This document shows, in pieces, positions 1 through 8,637 of a DNA stretch of 64,000 nt. The notes below the pieces were generated by a model. That model worked only from the letters and a program-made list of their open reading frames with translations, was not told where the DNA came from and did no database searches. The DNA comes from JADJPO01 sp046330955 (GTDB taxonomy: Bacteria; Actinomycetota; Actinomycetes; Actinomycetales; Kineosporiaceae), in assembly GCA_046330955.1 (NCBI GenBank), contig JAXLRT010000002.1, positions 322,678-386,677 of the forward strand, given 5' to 3'. The translations under genes were made by a program, and so were the position numbers. The first letter of the stretch is position 1. Every line of letters starts with the position of its first letter.

Positions 1-661
1 GGACGTCGGCGCGGGCAGCGGTGCGAGTGCGCACCGGGTCGATCACGACCAGCGGCGCGCCGCGGTCACGTCCGGCGGTGACGAACGGCCACAGGTGCAG
101 GTTGGTCGTCAGGGTGTTGGTGCCCCAGAGCACGATCAGCCCGGAACGGGCCAGGTCCTGTGGGTCCATTCCGGCGGCCGATCCGGTGGTCATCGCCATG
201 CCCGCATGCCCTGCCACCGAACAGATGTTGGGCAGGTGCCGGCTGGCCCCCAGGTGGTGGAACAGCCGCCGCCCGGCCCCACCCAACCCCTGCAGCATGC
301 TCACGCTGCCGGTGCCGGCGTAGGGCCAGATGGCCTCGCCACCGTGCCGGTCGATCGCCTCCTGCATCCGGGCGGCGATCTCACCCAGGGCCTGGTCCCA
401 GCCGATCCGTTCGAACCGTCCGGACCCCTTGGGGCCGTTGCGGCGCAACGGGTACAGCAACCGATCCGGCGCCGCCGCGACGTCCGGATACCGGTTCACC
501 TTGGCGCACAACCCGCCCCCGGTGAACGGGTGATCGGCGTTGCCGCGGATGGCGATCGCCCGCTCGGGGCCGGACCCGTCGGAGGCGACCGTGACCACCC
601 ACGAACACCCGTCGGGGCAGTCGAGCGCGCAGGCGCCGACCACCTCACGTCGGGTGAGCAC
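1..661 (-). CDS. Molybdopterin oxidoreductase, N-terminal part (3' end outside window)
   Basis: The reverse strand reads as the start of a formate-dehydrogenase/nitrate-reductase-type molybdopterin oxidoreductase. The GTG at 659-661 begins VLTRREVVGACALDCPDG. It contains a CxxxCxxxC cluster (residues 11, 15, 19) and a fourth Cys near residue 49 (GGGLCAKV), the usual N-terminal [4Fe-4S] ligands. The bis-MGD fold follows (WGTNTLTTNLHLWPF, VVIDPVRTRTAARAD). The start lies 9 bases after the stop of the upstream small gene, so the two are probably co-transcribed. The gene runs off the left edge, so the substrate (formate or another small molecule) cannot be assigned. The family call is secure; the exact start is likely. 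Confidence 0.85.
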   Translation of the reverse strand, partial: MLTRREVVGACALDCPDGCSWVVTVASDGSGPERAIAIRGNADHPFTGGGLCAKVNRYPDVAAAPDRLLYPLRRNGPKGSGRFERIGWDQALGEIAARMQEAIDRHGGEAIWPYAGTGSVSMLQGLGGAGRRLFHHLGASRHLPNICSVAGHAGMAMTTGSAAGMDPQDLARSGLIVLWGTNTLTTNLHLWPFVTAGRDRGAPLVVIDPVRTRTAARADV

Positions 662-670
662 GGCCGCGTC

Positions 671-901
671 TCAGAGCCGGGAGAAGCCCTTGGTGCCGGC
701 CGGGATGCGCTGGATGCCGGCCGAGCCGAAGTCGACGACGACGTCGCGCTCGGTCACCTCGACCACCTTGCCCATGCCCCAGCTGTCGAGAGTGACCCGG
801 TCGCCCACCTCGAATCCTGCGGTCGTCGGAGGCACGTGAGCCTCACGGGTGAACGGGCTGGTGGGAAGCACACGGCCCCGGGCAGGTGGTCGGCTCGACA
901 T
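671..901 (-). CDS. Small SH3/KOW-like protein of unknown function
   Basis: This encodes about 76 residues. The C-terminal half (FEVGDRVTLDSWGMGKVVEV) looks like a small beta-barrel, as in KOW/SH3-type domains of small actinobacterial proteins; the N-terminal part is basic and low in complexity. The ATG at 899-901 is preceded directly by GGGAGG. That spacing is tight, so an internal GTG (VPPTTAGFEVG) is an alternative start. The frame stays open upstream, but without coding character. It sits just before the molybdopterin oxidoreductase on the same strand and may share its transcript. I cannot name a function. Confidence 0.55.
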   Translation of the reverse strand: MSSRPPARGRVLPTSPFTREAHVPPTTAGFEVGDRVTLDSWGMGKVVEVTERDVVVDFGSAGIQRIPAGTKGFSRL

Positions 902-941
902 CCTCCCAGTGTGACGGCTTTGCCGCCGGTCGGAAACCACC

Positions 942-2447
942 TCAGCGATGACGGGACCGTCCGGACGAAGCGGCACCGGCGCCGAACCCGGCCGAACCGC
1001 CCGCACGAACCCGCCGGGCTCCGCCACGACGGCCACCGCCGGAGCGCGATCCCGGGGTGCCGGCGTGGGACGCCGCGCGCGGCCGCACCACGATGGGGGT
1101 ACCCGAGGCACCCATGGTCAGCACTGCGTCGTGCCCGGGAGCGACCGATTCGACCAGCGCCTCGACGTTGGCATCACGGTGCAATCGGCGCATCGTCGAC
1201 ATCTCGGCGGCCTGCACGAACGCGACGACCGTGCCCGAGCTGCCCGCCCGCGCCGTCCGGCCCGAGCGGTGCAGGTAGTCCTTGTGATCGGCCGGCGGGT
1301 CGTAGTGCACCACCAGGTCGACGTCGTCCACGTGGACGCCGCGCGCGGCCACGTCGGTGGCCACCAGAACCCGGGTGCGACCGTCGGTGAAGTCGGCCAT
1401 CACCCGCTGGCGGGCGCCCTGGGTGAGGTTGCCGTGCAGGGCTGCGGCGTCCACCCCCGAACCGGTGAGCTGCTTGGCCAGCCGGTCGGCACCGTGCTTG
1501 GTGCGCACGAAGAACAGGGTGCGCGCCGGGCGGGCGGCCACCTCGGCCGCGATCTTCGACTTGTGGTCACCGCGGACCACGAAGACCCGGTGGCTCATCT
1601 CGCTGATCGTGGCCTGCGCGGCCGCGACGGCGTGCACCGCCGGGTCGGTCAGATAGGTCTCGACCAGACCGGCGACGCCGCGATCGAGGGTGGCCGAGAA
1701 CAGCAACCGCTGACCATGGGCCGGTGTCAGGTCGAGCAGCTGCTTCACCACCGGCAGGAAGCCCAGGTCGGCCATGTAGTCGGCCTCGTCGAGCGCGGTG
1801 ATCTCGACCGAGTCGAGCCGGCAGGAGCCGCGCTCGATCAGGTCGATCAGCCGCCCGGGGGTGGCGACCACGACGTCGACCCCACGGGTGAGGGCGTCGA
1901 TCTGGCGACCGTAGGCCTGGCCACCGACCACCGTGGCCACCCGCAGCCCGAGCGCCTCGGCGAGCGGGGCGAGGTTGGCCGTGACCTGCAGCGCGAGCTC
2001 GCGCGAGGGCACCAGCACCAGGGCTCGGGGGGCCTTGGGACGACGCGCTGCGCCGTCCCGGCCGTCTGGGCCGGCTGGGCCGGCGGCGAGCCGGGTGAGG
2101 ATCGGCAGCCCGAAGGCGAGCGTCTTGCCCGAGCCGGTGGCGGCACGGCCCAGCACGTCACGACCGGCGAGGGCATCGGGCAGGGCGCGGGTCTGGATGG
2201 CGAACGGGCGCTCGATGCCGCCCCGGCGCAGCGCCGCGATCAGCGGCGCGGGCAGCCCCAGGTCGGCGAACGAGCCCAGCGCGGGTCGATCGAGGGCGAG
2301 CGAGGCGTCCAGGGCGGCGTCCAGCGCCGTCTGGGCCGAGGTGGCCGGACGCGCGGGGCGCGACGGCCGGGACGGGGCGGAGGCGGAGCGGGGACGGTTG
2401 GACCGGCCCGCGGACGCAGGACGGCGCGGCGCGAAGGATCGCGACAT
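942..2447 (-). CDS. DEAD-box ATP-dependent RNA helicase
   Basis: This 501-residue RNA helicase probably acts in RNA remodelling, ribosome assembly or decay. Motifs in order are a Q-motif region (FADLGLPAPLIAAL), Walker A ATGSGKT near residue 105, a DEAD box in LDEADYMADLGF near 219, SAT (FSATL) near 249, and motif VI HRSGRTARAG near 394. The C-terminal tail is rich in Arg and Gly, typical of RNA-binding tails in RhlE/DeaD-like proteins. The ATG at 2445-2447 (MSRSFAPRR) was chosen because a GGAG lies 10 bases upstream and the longer open frame has no coding character. A strong hairpin at 2572-2599 lies in the upstream region. Family certain; specific RNA target unknown. Confidence 0.93.
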   Translation of the reverse strand: MSRSFAPRRPASAGRSNRPRSASAPSRPSRPARPATSAQTALDAALDASLALDRPALGSFADLGLPAPLIAALRRGGIERPFAIQTRALPDALAGRDVLGRAATGSGKTLAFGLPILTRLAAGPAGPDGRDGAARRPKAPRALVLVPSRELALQVTANLAPLAEALGLRVATVVGGQAYGRQIDALTRGVDVVVATPGRLIDLIERGSCRLDSVEITALDEADYMADLGFLPVVKQLLDLTPAHGQRLLFSATLDRGVAGLVETYLTDPAVHAVAAAQATISEMSHRVFVVRGDHKSKIAAEVAARPARTLFFVRTKHGADRLAKQLTGSGVDAAALHGNLTQGARQRVMADFTDGRTRVLVATDVAARGVHVDDVDLVVHYDPPADHKDYLHRSGRTARAGSSGTVVAFVQAAEMSTMRRLHRDANVEALVESVAPGHDAVLTMGASGTPIVVRPRAASHAGTPGSRSGGGRRGGARRVRAGGSAGFGAGAASSGRSRHR

Positions 2448-2811
2448 GAAAGGTGATCTCCATCGATGGCAGGGGGCCGCAAGAATCAGTGGCCTCGTGC
2501 CGCGGACCGCCGTGAAACGGGTCTGCCGGGAATGCGCACCTCGAAGAGCGACCTCGTGGGCGGGGCCCACGACGAGGCCCGGTGACACCCGGGCCTCGTG
2601 GACCACCTTAACAGTGATCTCGACCCAGGCCCCGAGGCGGCCCTGGATCGGCCCCGGATCGGCCCGGCATCGGCCGAACCCGATGGCGCCGATGGGATCG
2701 CTCGAGCACCTCAACTCGGCCTGATCTTGCTCCGATCACCTTGGGGAGGCCGAGGCGGCCCGGCGCTGTCCGGGCCCACCGCGGAAGTCGCAACGATCCA
2801 GGGAGAACCAG
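2448..2811. other. Divergent intergenic region between helicase and chemoreceptor
   Basis: No convincing gene is visible in these 364 bases. The region must hold the promoters of the two divergent genes. The only clear structure is the hairpin at 2572-2599. I saw no flagellar sigma-28-type box upstream of the chemoreceptor. The reverse-strand frame of the helicase stays open through here, but the translation has no family-like features. Confidence 0.5.
2572..2599. other. Perfect 11-bp hairpin upstream of the helicase gene
   Basis: ACGAGGCCCGG at 2572-2582 pairs perfectly with CCGGGCCTCGT at 2589-2599 around a 6-base loop. There is no T tract. It would lie in the 5' leader of the helicase transcript or between divergent promoters. 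It could be a leader structure regulating the helicase (cold-shock-type control is known for RNA helicases) or an operator. The role is inferred only from position. Confidence 0.45.
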
Positions 2812-4425
2812 ATGGCACTCGATGCCGGACGACGTCGGACCGAGTCCACCGGTCGAGGGGTGTCGTATCGGGTCAAGCTCATCGGCGGCTTCGTCGTCGT
2901 GCTGCTGTTGACCTCGATCGGCGTGCTCACCGCCACCTCCCAGATCAGTACCCTGCAGCGCACCCGCAACGCCGAGGTGGGCCAGTTGGCCGCCTTCGTC
3001 AGCGACATCGGGCAGGCCGCGCTGTCGGCCAAGGCCATGGCCAACGACGAGCGGGGCTTCCTGCTGATCGGAGACCAGAAGTTCGCCACCGAGGCCCTCG
3101 GCCGCCTCGACACCATCGGCAAGAGCCTGGCGGCGGCGCGCGAGCACGGTGGCGCCTCCCGCGCCGGGCAGGTCGACGCGATCCAGTCCGCCATCACGGC
3201 CTGGACCGAGGTCGTCAAGGGCGAGTTCGCCCAGAACGCCACCGACCACGACAAGGCCGTCGCCACCGCGATGGGCGCCGGCCGCGACGCCCGCAAGGCC
3301 TACGAGGCACTCCTGACCCAGACCCAGAAGGCCGCCCAGGCCGAACTGGTGCAGGGTACGGAGTTCGCCTCCACGGCGCGGCGGGCACAACTGCTGCTGT
3401 GGTCGTTGCTGGCCCTCACCCTGATCGCCGCCGGCGTCCTGGCGACCCTCGTGATCCGCGCGGCCACCCGTCCGCTGCAGCTGGCCGGGCAGGTGCTCGA
3501 GGCCGCCGCGCGCGGTGACCTCAGCCGCCGCATGGACCACACGGGCTCGGACGACTTCGGGCGGCTGGCGCAGGGCCTGAACCAGACGCTCGACAGCTTG
3601 CAGGGCATGGTGAGCGGGGTGGCCCACACCGCGCAGGCACTCAGCGCGGCCACTGCCGAACTCACCCGCAGCAACACCCACATCGCCGACACCGCCCAGA
3701 CGGTCTCGGGTCAGGCCGCCCTGGCCGCCGGGACCGCCGAGCAGGTCAGCAGCAGCGTGCAGACCGTGGCCGCCGGGGCTGACGAGATGGGCGTGTCGAT
3801 CCGCGAGATCGCCAACAACGCCGGTGAGGCAGCGCGGGTCTCGCAGGAGGCGGTGATCGCGGCGCAGGCCGCCGGTGAGACCGTGGCCGAGCTGGGCCGC
3901 TCCTCGGCCGAGATCGGCAACGTCGTCAACCTGATCACGGCCATCGCCGAGCAGACGAACCTGCTCTCGCTGAACGCCACCATCGAGGCTGCACGGGCCG
4001 GCGAGGCCGGTAAGGGCTTCGCCGTGGTGGCCGGCGAGGTGAAGGACCTGGCACAGCAGACCGCTCGGGCCACCGACGACATCTCCACGCGCATCGGGGG
4101 GCTGCAGTCCGATGCCGGCCGCGCGGTCGAGGCGATCAACAAGATCACCGATGTGATCGGCAAGATGAGCGACTACTCCACCACCATCGCCGGGGCCGTC
4201 GAGGAACAGACCGCGACCACCAACGAGATGTCGCGCAGCGTCGCCCAGGCCGCCGAGGGGGCCGGCGGGATCGCGGGCAACATCCACCAGGTCGCCCAGG
4301 CCGCCGACACCACGAGCCAGGGCGTCGGGCAGGCTCGTCAGGCCGCCGCCGAGCTCGAGACGTTGAGCCGGCACCTGCAGGAGTTGCTGGAGGGCTTCCA
4401 GGGCGCCGGAACCTCCCGCCGCTGA
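2812..4425 (+). CDS. Methyl-accepting chemotaxis protein
   Basis: This is a 537-residue transmembrane chemoreceptor. TM1 is at about residues 20-43, a helical periplasmic-type sensor (four-helix-bundle style) runs from 45 to 190, TM2 from 192 to 213, HAMP from 214 to 268, then the long signalling coiled coil. The conserved hairpin tip is visible near residue 380 (EQTNLLSLNATIEAARAGE), the CheA/CheW contact site. There is no CheR-binding pentapeptide at the C-terminus. The ATG follows GGGAGAA at good spacing. No che or flagellar genes lie nearby, so it is an orphan receptor. Its presence implies chemotactic motility. Ligand unknown. Confidence 0.95.
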   Translation: MALDAGRRRTESTGRGVSYRVKLIGGFVVVLLLTSIGVLTATSQISTLQRTRNAEVGQLAAFVSDIGQAALSAKAMANDERGFLLIGDQKFATEALGRLDTIGKSLAAAREHGGASRAGQVDAIQSAITAWTEVVKGEFAQNATDHDKAVATAMGAGRDARKAYEALLTQTQKAAQAELVQGTEFASTARRAQLLLWSLLALTLIAAGVLATLVIRAATRPLQLAGQVLEAAARGDLSRRMDHTGSDDFGRLAQGLNQTLDSLQGMVSGVAHTAQALSAATAELTRSNTHIADTAQTVSGQAALAAGTAEQVSSSVQTVAAGADEMGVSIREIANNAGEAARVSQEAVIAAQAAGETVAELGRSSAEIGNVVNLITAIAEQTNLLSLNATIEAARAGEAGKGFAVVAGEVKDLAQQTARATDDISTRIGGLQSDAGRAVEAINKITDVIGKMSDYSTTIAGAVEEQTATTNEMSRSVAQAAEGAGGIAGNIHQVAQAADTTSQGVGQARQAAAELETLSRHLQELLEGFQGAGTSRR

Positions 4426-4483
4426 TCCGGCCGGGGACTCGGCCCACCAGGCTCGTCGGGCGGGGTTCACCTAGGATCGCGAC

Positions 4484-5503
4484 GTGTCGACTGAGCGTCC
4501 CACCGTGGCCGCGGTCGACGTCCACGCCCATGCCATGCCGCTGCCGGTGCTGGAGTGGCTGGCCGGGCGCGGGCTGGCCGACCTGTCGGGTGTCGAGCAC
4601 GGCATCGTCGTGCTGGACCCGATGATCAGCGGGGTGGGCAGTGGGGCGCCGCTGCCGCTTCCCCGGTCGATGGTCGACGCGTCGGTGCGGCTGGCCGAGA
4701 TGGACGCCACCGGCGTGAGTCACGAGGCGCTCTCACTGCCGCCGTTCCTGCTGGCGACGATGAGCCGGGACGGCGCACTGGTCGCCGAGTTGCTGGACCG
4801 CGGCACGCAGGCGCTGATCGAGTACTGCTCGGCGGACCCCGAGCGGTTGCGGCCGCTGGGTGCCGTACCGGTCGGGTTCACCGCGGCGGCCGACACCGCG
4901 CGCACGATGCTCGACAGTGGCGTGGTCAGCGGCATCGCGGTGGGCAGCCGCGGCGCCGGCGCCGAGCTGGACGACGCGGTGAACGCCGACCTGTGGGCGT
5001 TGCTGTCCGAGCGCGAGGCGTTCGTGCTGCTGCACCCGAGCGGCGTCCCGGATCCGAACCGGTTGGCGGACTTCTGGTTTCCGCAGTTGGTGGGGTATCC
5101 GATGGAGACCGCCGTGGCGGCGTCCCGGCTGGTGTTCTCCGGCGTGCTGGAGGCCCATCCGCTGCGGCTGTGCCTGGCCCACGGCGGCGGCTGTCTGCCC
5201 TCGCTGCGGGGCCGGCTCGACCTGGGTTGGCACCGAAAACCGGTGGCCCACACCACGAGCGTGCCGCCGCGCGAGCTGTTCGACCGGCTCTACTACGACA
5301 CCGCGGTGTTCGACCCGGCGATCCTGCGCCGGTTGGTCGAGGACGTCGGGGCCGATCACGTGCTGCTGGGCACCGACCACCCGTTCGACCTGGCCGAGCG
5401 GGACCCGATCGGCTTCGTCGACTCGGCCGGGCTGGACGACGCCGCGCGGCGGCTGATCCTGCATCGGACGGCGGCGCGGCTGCTGGGCCTGGACGACGAG
5501 TGA
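4484..5503 (+). CDS. Amidohydrolase of the ACMSD-like family
   Basis: This 339-residue TIM-barrel metal-dependent hydrolase/decarboxylase is of the amidohydrolase_2 (2-amino-3-carboxymuconate-semialdehyde decarboxylase) type. It begins with the HxH metal motif (VDVHAHAMP), has a later metal His region (LCLAHGGGCLPSLRGRL), and ends with the catalytic Asp segment (LLGTDHPFDL). The GTG at 4484 puts the HxH motif near residue 14, as usual for the family. It is on the same strand as the chemoreceptor but 58 bases downstream, so it need not be in the same operon. No pathway neighbours identify the substrate. Confidence 0.88.
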   Translation: MSTERPTVAAVDVHAHAMPLPVLEWLAGRGLADLSGVEHGIVVLDPMISGVGSGAPLPLPRSMVDASVRLAEMDATGVSHEALSLPPFLLATMSRDGALVAELLDRGTQALIEYCSADPERLRPLGAVPVGFTAAADTARTMLDSGVVSGIAVGSRGAGAELDDAVNADLWALLSEREAFVLLHPSGVPDPNRLADFWFPQLVGYPMETAVAASRLVFSGVLEAHPLRLCLAHGGGCLPSLRGRLDLGWHRKPVAHTTSVPPRELFDRLYYDTAVFDPAILRRLVEDVGADHVLLGTDHPFDLAERDPIGFVDSAGLDDAARRLILHRTAARLLGLDDE

Positions 5504-5580
5504 TCACCATTTGGTGGCGCAATCCGGGGTGAGAACCCTGCAATCCGAATCCCGGACAGTGATCATGGCCAATCCGGACG
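5500..5580. repeat. Short direct repeats between amidohydrolase and vanW-like gene
   Basis: Two copies of a GTGATCA...CAATCCGG pattern occur about 58 bases apart (GTGATCA at about 5501 and again at about 5559, each followed by CAATCCGG). Further aatccg-type words lie between them. The first copy begins at the stop codon of the amidohydrolase. The function is unknown. It may be a small repetitive element, and it sits where the N-terminal part of the next gene would be expected. Confidence 0.35.
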
Positions 5581-5655
5581 GGGACGTCGCGGGCTGATCC
5601 TCTCGGCGGTGCGCACGCGGCGTCCGGCAACATCGCCCCGGCGCGCCCCGAGTCG

Positions 5656-6342
5656 TTGGGCTGCGCGACAACATCGGGCACCGAGAAGGTGATCAACCTG
5701 CGGCTGGCCGTGGCGCAGCTGGACGGTGTGCTGATCCGGCCCGGCGAGACGTTCTCGTTCAACCGCGTGATCGGACCGTGCACCCGCCGGCAGGGCTACG
5801 TGGAGGGAATGCGGCTGTCGAACGGTCGGGCCGAACCGGGCATCGGGGGCGGTATCTGCCAACTCGCCAACCTGATCCACTGGATGGTGCTGCATTCCGC
5901 GTTGACCGTGACGCAGTGTTCGGAGCACTCGTTCGATCCGTTCCCCGACAACGGGCGGGTGCTTCCGTGGGGTACCGGGTGCAGCATCTTCTACAACTAC
6001 GTCGACCTGCAGGTGCGCAACGACACCGAGGCCACGTTCCAACTGCGCGCCACCGTCGGCGAGCGCTACCTCGAGGGCGAGTTGCGCGCCGATCGCGAGC
6101 AGGCCCACAGCTATCGCGTCCACGCCCGCCACGAGCAGTTCTACCGGCTCGGCGGGCAGTACTTCCGCGCCAACCAGATCTGGCGCACCGTCATCGATCG
6201 GCGCACCGGCGATCGCCTGACCGAGGAGTTGCTGCGCGAGAACTGCGCCCGGGTCACCTACTCCCCAGCCGGCCTGGACGTCGTGGAACTGGACGCCGTG
6301 GAGCTGGACGGCCCGACCCGGAACGGTCTGTCGGCGGCGTGA
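5656..6342 (+). CDS. VanW family protein, apparently N-terminally short
   Basis: This 228-residue protein has the VanW core: GVLIRPGETFSFNRVIG, then GYVEGMRLSNGR, then GGGICQLANLIHWMVLHS and a DPFPDNGRVLPWGTG segment. VanW proteins accompany some glycopeptide-resistance clusters, but their biochemical role is not established. The earliest start is the TTG at 5656. The frame is open back to a TGA at 5560-5562 but has no ATG, GTG or TTG start with a ribosome site. Relatives usually begin further upstream with a basic segment ending in NKVxNLRLA; here only EKVINLRLA remains. A truncated but possibly still folded gene is the likely reading. No other resistance genes are nearby. Confidence 0.75.
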   Translation: MGCATTSGTEKVINLRLAVAQLDGVLIRPGETFSFNRVIGPCTRRQGYVEGMRLSNGRAEPGIGGGICQLANLIHWMVLHSALTVTQCSEHSFDPFPDNGRVLPWGTGCSIFYNYVDLQVRNDTEATFQLRATVGERYLEGELRADREQAHSYRVHARHEQFYRLGGQYFRANQIWRTVIDRRTGDRLTEELLRENCARVTYSPAGLDVVELDAVELDGPTRNGLSAA

Positions 6343-6352
6343 GGCGGGTCGG

Positions 6353-7366
6353 CTACTGCACCGACCAGCCGCCGTCAGAGGGCAGCACCGCACCGTTGAC
6401 GTTGATGCCGTCGTCGCTCAGCAGGAAGGTGATCGAGGCGGCCAGGTGCTCGGCGGTGGCGATCGGCGGGATCAGGTTCAGGAACGGGCCGAGCCGCGCC
6501 AGGCCGAACTCGGACGGCGCCGCCGGCATGGGGATGCCGGTGGCCACCCCACCCGGTGCGACCGCGTTCACCCGGATGCCGGACGGGCCGTACATGAACG
6601 CCGCGCTGCGGGTCAGCCCGATCAGGCCGTGCTTGGAGACGGTGTAGGCGGTTCCCGAGGCGTTGCCGCGCAGCCCGGCCTCGGAGGCGACGTTCACGAT
6701 CGCCCCCCGACCGGCCGCGAGCATCGCCGGAAGGACGGCGCGGGTGAGCTTGAACGCCCCCGTCAGGTTGATCGCCATCACCCGGTCCCAGATCTCGTCC
6801 GAGGTCAGGTGGGCCGGCGAGAAGTCGTCGTTGACCCCGGCGACGTTGGCAAGCCCGTCGATGCGCTCCCCCGCGGCGGCCACGATCCGGTCGATGTCGT
6901 CCTGCACCGTGACATCGGCTGCCACCGTGACGATGTCGGCGCCGTGGAAGGCCTGGGCCAGCGCCTGCAGCCGCTCGGGCGAGATGTCGACGGCCACCAG
7001 GCGGGCACCCTCGCGCACCACCCGGGATGCCGTGGCGCGACCGATGCCGGACCCCGCACCGGTGACGATCACGGTGCGTCCCTCGAACCGGACGCCGGTG
7101 ACCTGCTCGCCCCACTGCTCACCGGGCTCATCCTCGGCGGGCGTGACCCCGCCATGGGCCCCGGCCACCAGCGCGTCGACGACGTCCTGCGGGAGCCGGT
7201 CCTGACTCATCACCACCAGCTGCTGCAGCGGCAGGTGGCGCACCGGCGTGAGCCGGCTCTCGTCGAACCCGCCCCGGCCGAGCAGCTCGCGAACCAGCGG
7301 ACCACCCTCGGGGTGGTCCAGCCAGGTACCGATCGAGCTGGTGGCCGTCAGCGGGGCAGTGGTCAT
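6353..7366 (-). CDS. Short-chain dehydrogenase/reductase with N-terminal extension
   Basis: This is a 337-residue NAD(P)-dependent oxidoreductase. Residues 1 to about 85 are an unusual N-terminal helical extension (WLDHPEGGPLVRELLGRGGF). A classical SDR Rossmann domain follows: GxxxGxG as TGAGSGIGRA, NVAG, then a catalytic Ser region (VNVASEAGL) and YxxxK (YTVSKHG). The C-terminal GG(W) ending is typical of the family. The ATG at 7364-7366 has GAGGAG 9 bases upstream; the longer frame lacks coding character. It is divergent from trmB and convergent with the vanW-like gene. Substrate unknown. Confidence 0.88.
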   Translation of the reverse strand: MTTAPLTATSSIGTWLDHPEGGPLVRELLGRGGFDESRLTPVRHLPLQQLVVMSQDRLPQDVVDALVAGAHGGVTPAEDEPGEQWGEQVTGVRFEGRTVIVTGAGSGIGRATASRVVREGARLVAVDISPERLQALAQAFHGADIVTVAADVTVQDDIDRIVAAAGERIDGLANVAGVNDDFSPAHLTSDEIWDRVMAINLTGAFKLTRAVLPAMLAAGRGAIVNVASEAGLRGNASGTAYTVSKHGLIGLTRSAAFMYGPSGIRVNAVAPGGVATGIPMPAAPSEFGLARLGPFLNLIPPIATAEHLAASITFLLSDDGINVNGAVLPSDGGWSVQ

Positions 7367-7523
7367 GAGGTCGGGCTCCTCGGCAGGAAGGGAACAGATC
7401 GGGCACCCCGATCGTCGCAGAGACCCTGATCCCCACGGCGGGCAGCCCTGGATCCGCTCATCTGCTCGGGCGACACGAGCCCGATACCCTCGACCCGCCA
7501 TGGCCGTGGAGGGAGACCTGAAC

Positions 7524-8213
7524 ATGCTCGCGCACGCGAGTCACGAGCCGCCGCGGACGTTCAAGCACCGCCGGGGACGGATCACCCCCGGGCAACGGGC
7601 GGCACTTGCCGACCTGTGGCCGCGGTACGGCCTGGACGCCGGCCCCGGGCCGATCGACCCGGCGGGGGTCTTCGGTCGCCGCGCGCCGGTCGTGGTCGAG
7701 ATCGGTTTCGGCATGGGCGAGACCACCCTGGCGATGGCCGCGGCCGACCCCGAGCGCGACGTGATCGCCATCGATGTGCACACGCCGGGCGCCGGCGCGC
7801 TGCTGCGCGATCTGGACGCCGCGGGCCTGACGAACCTGCGGGTGATGGTGGCCGATGCCCAGTGGGTGGTGCGCGAGCTGCTGCGCCCCGGGTCGCTGGA
7901 CGAGGTCCGGGTGTTCTTCCCCGACCCGTGGCCCAAGGCGCGCCACCACAAGCGCCGGCTGTTCTCGGCGTCCTTCGCCGCGTTGGCGGCCTCGCGGCTG
8001 CGTCCCGGCGGCCGGTTGCACAGCGCCACCGACTGGGCCGACTACGCCGACCAGATGCTGCGGGTGGTCGAGGCGGAACCGTTGCTGCACAACACGTTCG
8101 GTGGCGCTGCCCCGCGGCCTGCGTGGCGTCCGGTGACACGGTTCGAGCAGCAGGGGCTCGACAAGGGCCACCGGATCGTCGACGTGATCGCCGAACGGGT
8201 CCCGGTCAGGTGA
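7524..8213 (+). CDS. trmB: tRNA (guanine-N7-)-methyltransferase
   Basis: TrmB makes m7G46 in the tRNA variable loop using S-adenosylmethionine. The 229-residue protein shows the SAM site (VVEIGFGMGETT), the acidic motif (VIAIDVHTPG) and the hallmark RVFFPDPWPKARHHKRR segment. A late HSATDWADYADQM segment follows. The ATG at 7524 is preceded by GGAGGGAGA at about 8 bases. An in-frame ATG at 7500 lacks such a site. The gene is divergent from the SDR and its end overlaps the convergent membrane-protein gene by 8 bases. Confidence 0.94.
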   Translation: MLAHASHEPPRTFKHRRGRITPGQRAALADLWPRYGLDAGPGPIDPAGVFGRRAPVVVEIGFGMGETTLAMAAADPERDVIAIDVHTPGAGALLRDLDAAGLTNLRVMVADAQWVVRELLRPGSLDEVRVFFPDPWPKARHHKRRLFSASFAALAASRLRPGGRLHSATDWADYADQMLRVVEAEPLLHNTFGGAAPRPAWRPVTRFEQQGLDKGHRIVDVIAERVPVR

Positions 8214-8637
8214 GCCGGTTGCCGCGCCCGGTGCGCCGCAACCACCACAGCCCGATCACGGGCAGCACCAGGGGCACGAACAGGTACCCGCGGCCGAACC
8301 CCGACCAGACCGTGGCCCGCGGAAAGTCCTGCGGCACCAGCACACTGAAGGTACCGATCACCAGGACGCCCACCAGTTCGATGCCCACCGCGACCCAGGC
8401 CACCCGGCGCGCCCCCCGCCAGCTGCCGCCCAGGGCCACGGTGGCGATCACGTAGACCACCGCCGAGAACGCCGAGAGCAGGTAGGCCACGGGCGCTTCG
8501 TGAAAGCGGGTGCTCAACTGGACGGCGGCCCGGGCGCTCGCCCCCAGGGCGAGGATCCCGTAGAGGGTCACCAGGACGCGCCCGGCGCCGGAGGCCGTGG
8601 CCGACGGGGTGCGCGCCGGGGCGGGCGGCTCAGCCAC
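8206..8637 (-). CDS. Small integral membrane protein
   Basis: This 143-residue protein has four predicted membrane segments (ILALGASARAAVQ, AVVYVIATVALGG, WVAVGIELVGVLVIG, VPLVLPVIGLWWL) and a basic C-terminal tail. It resembles a widespread family of small actinobacterial membrane proteins of unknown function. The GTG start at 8635-8637 overlaps the stop of the upstream gene, so it is translationally coupled in the MFS operon. No catalytic motif is seen. Confidence 0.7.
   Translation of the reverse strand: MAEPPAPARTPSATASGAGRVLVTLYGILALGASARAAVQLSTRFHEAPVAYLLSAFSAVVYVIATVALGGSWRGARRVAWVAVGIELVGVLVIGTFSVLVPQDFPRATVWSGFGRGYLFVPLVLPVIGLWWLRRTGRGNRLT

Noticed and set aside
5656..6342. Glycopeptide-resistance cluster around the VanW-like gene
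   Set aside because: No VanHAX, VanRS or related genes are nearby, and VanW homologues are widespread without resistance.
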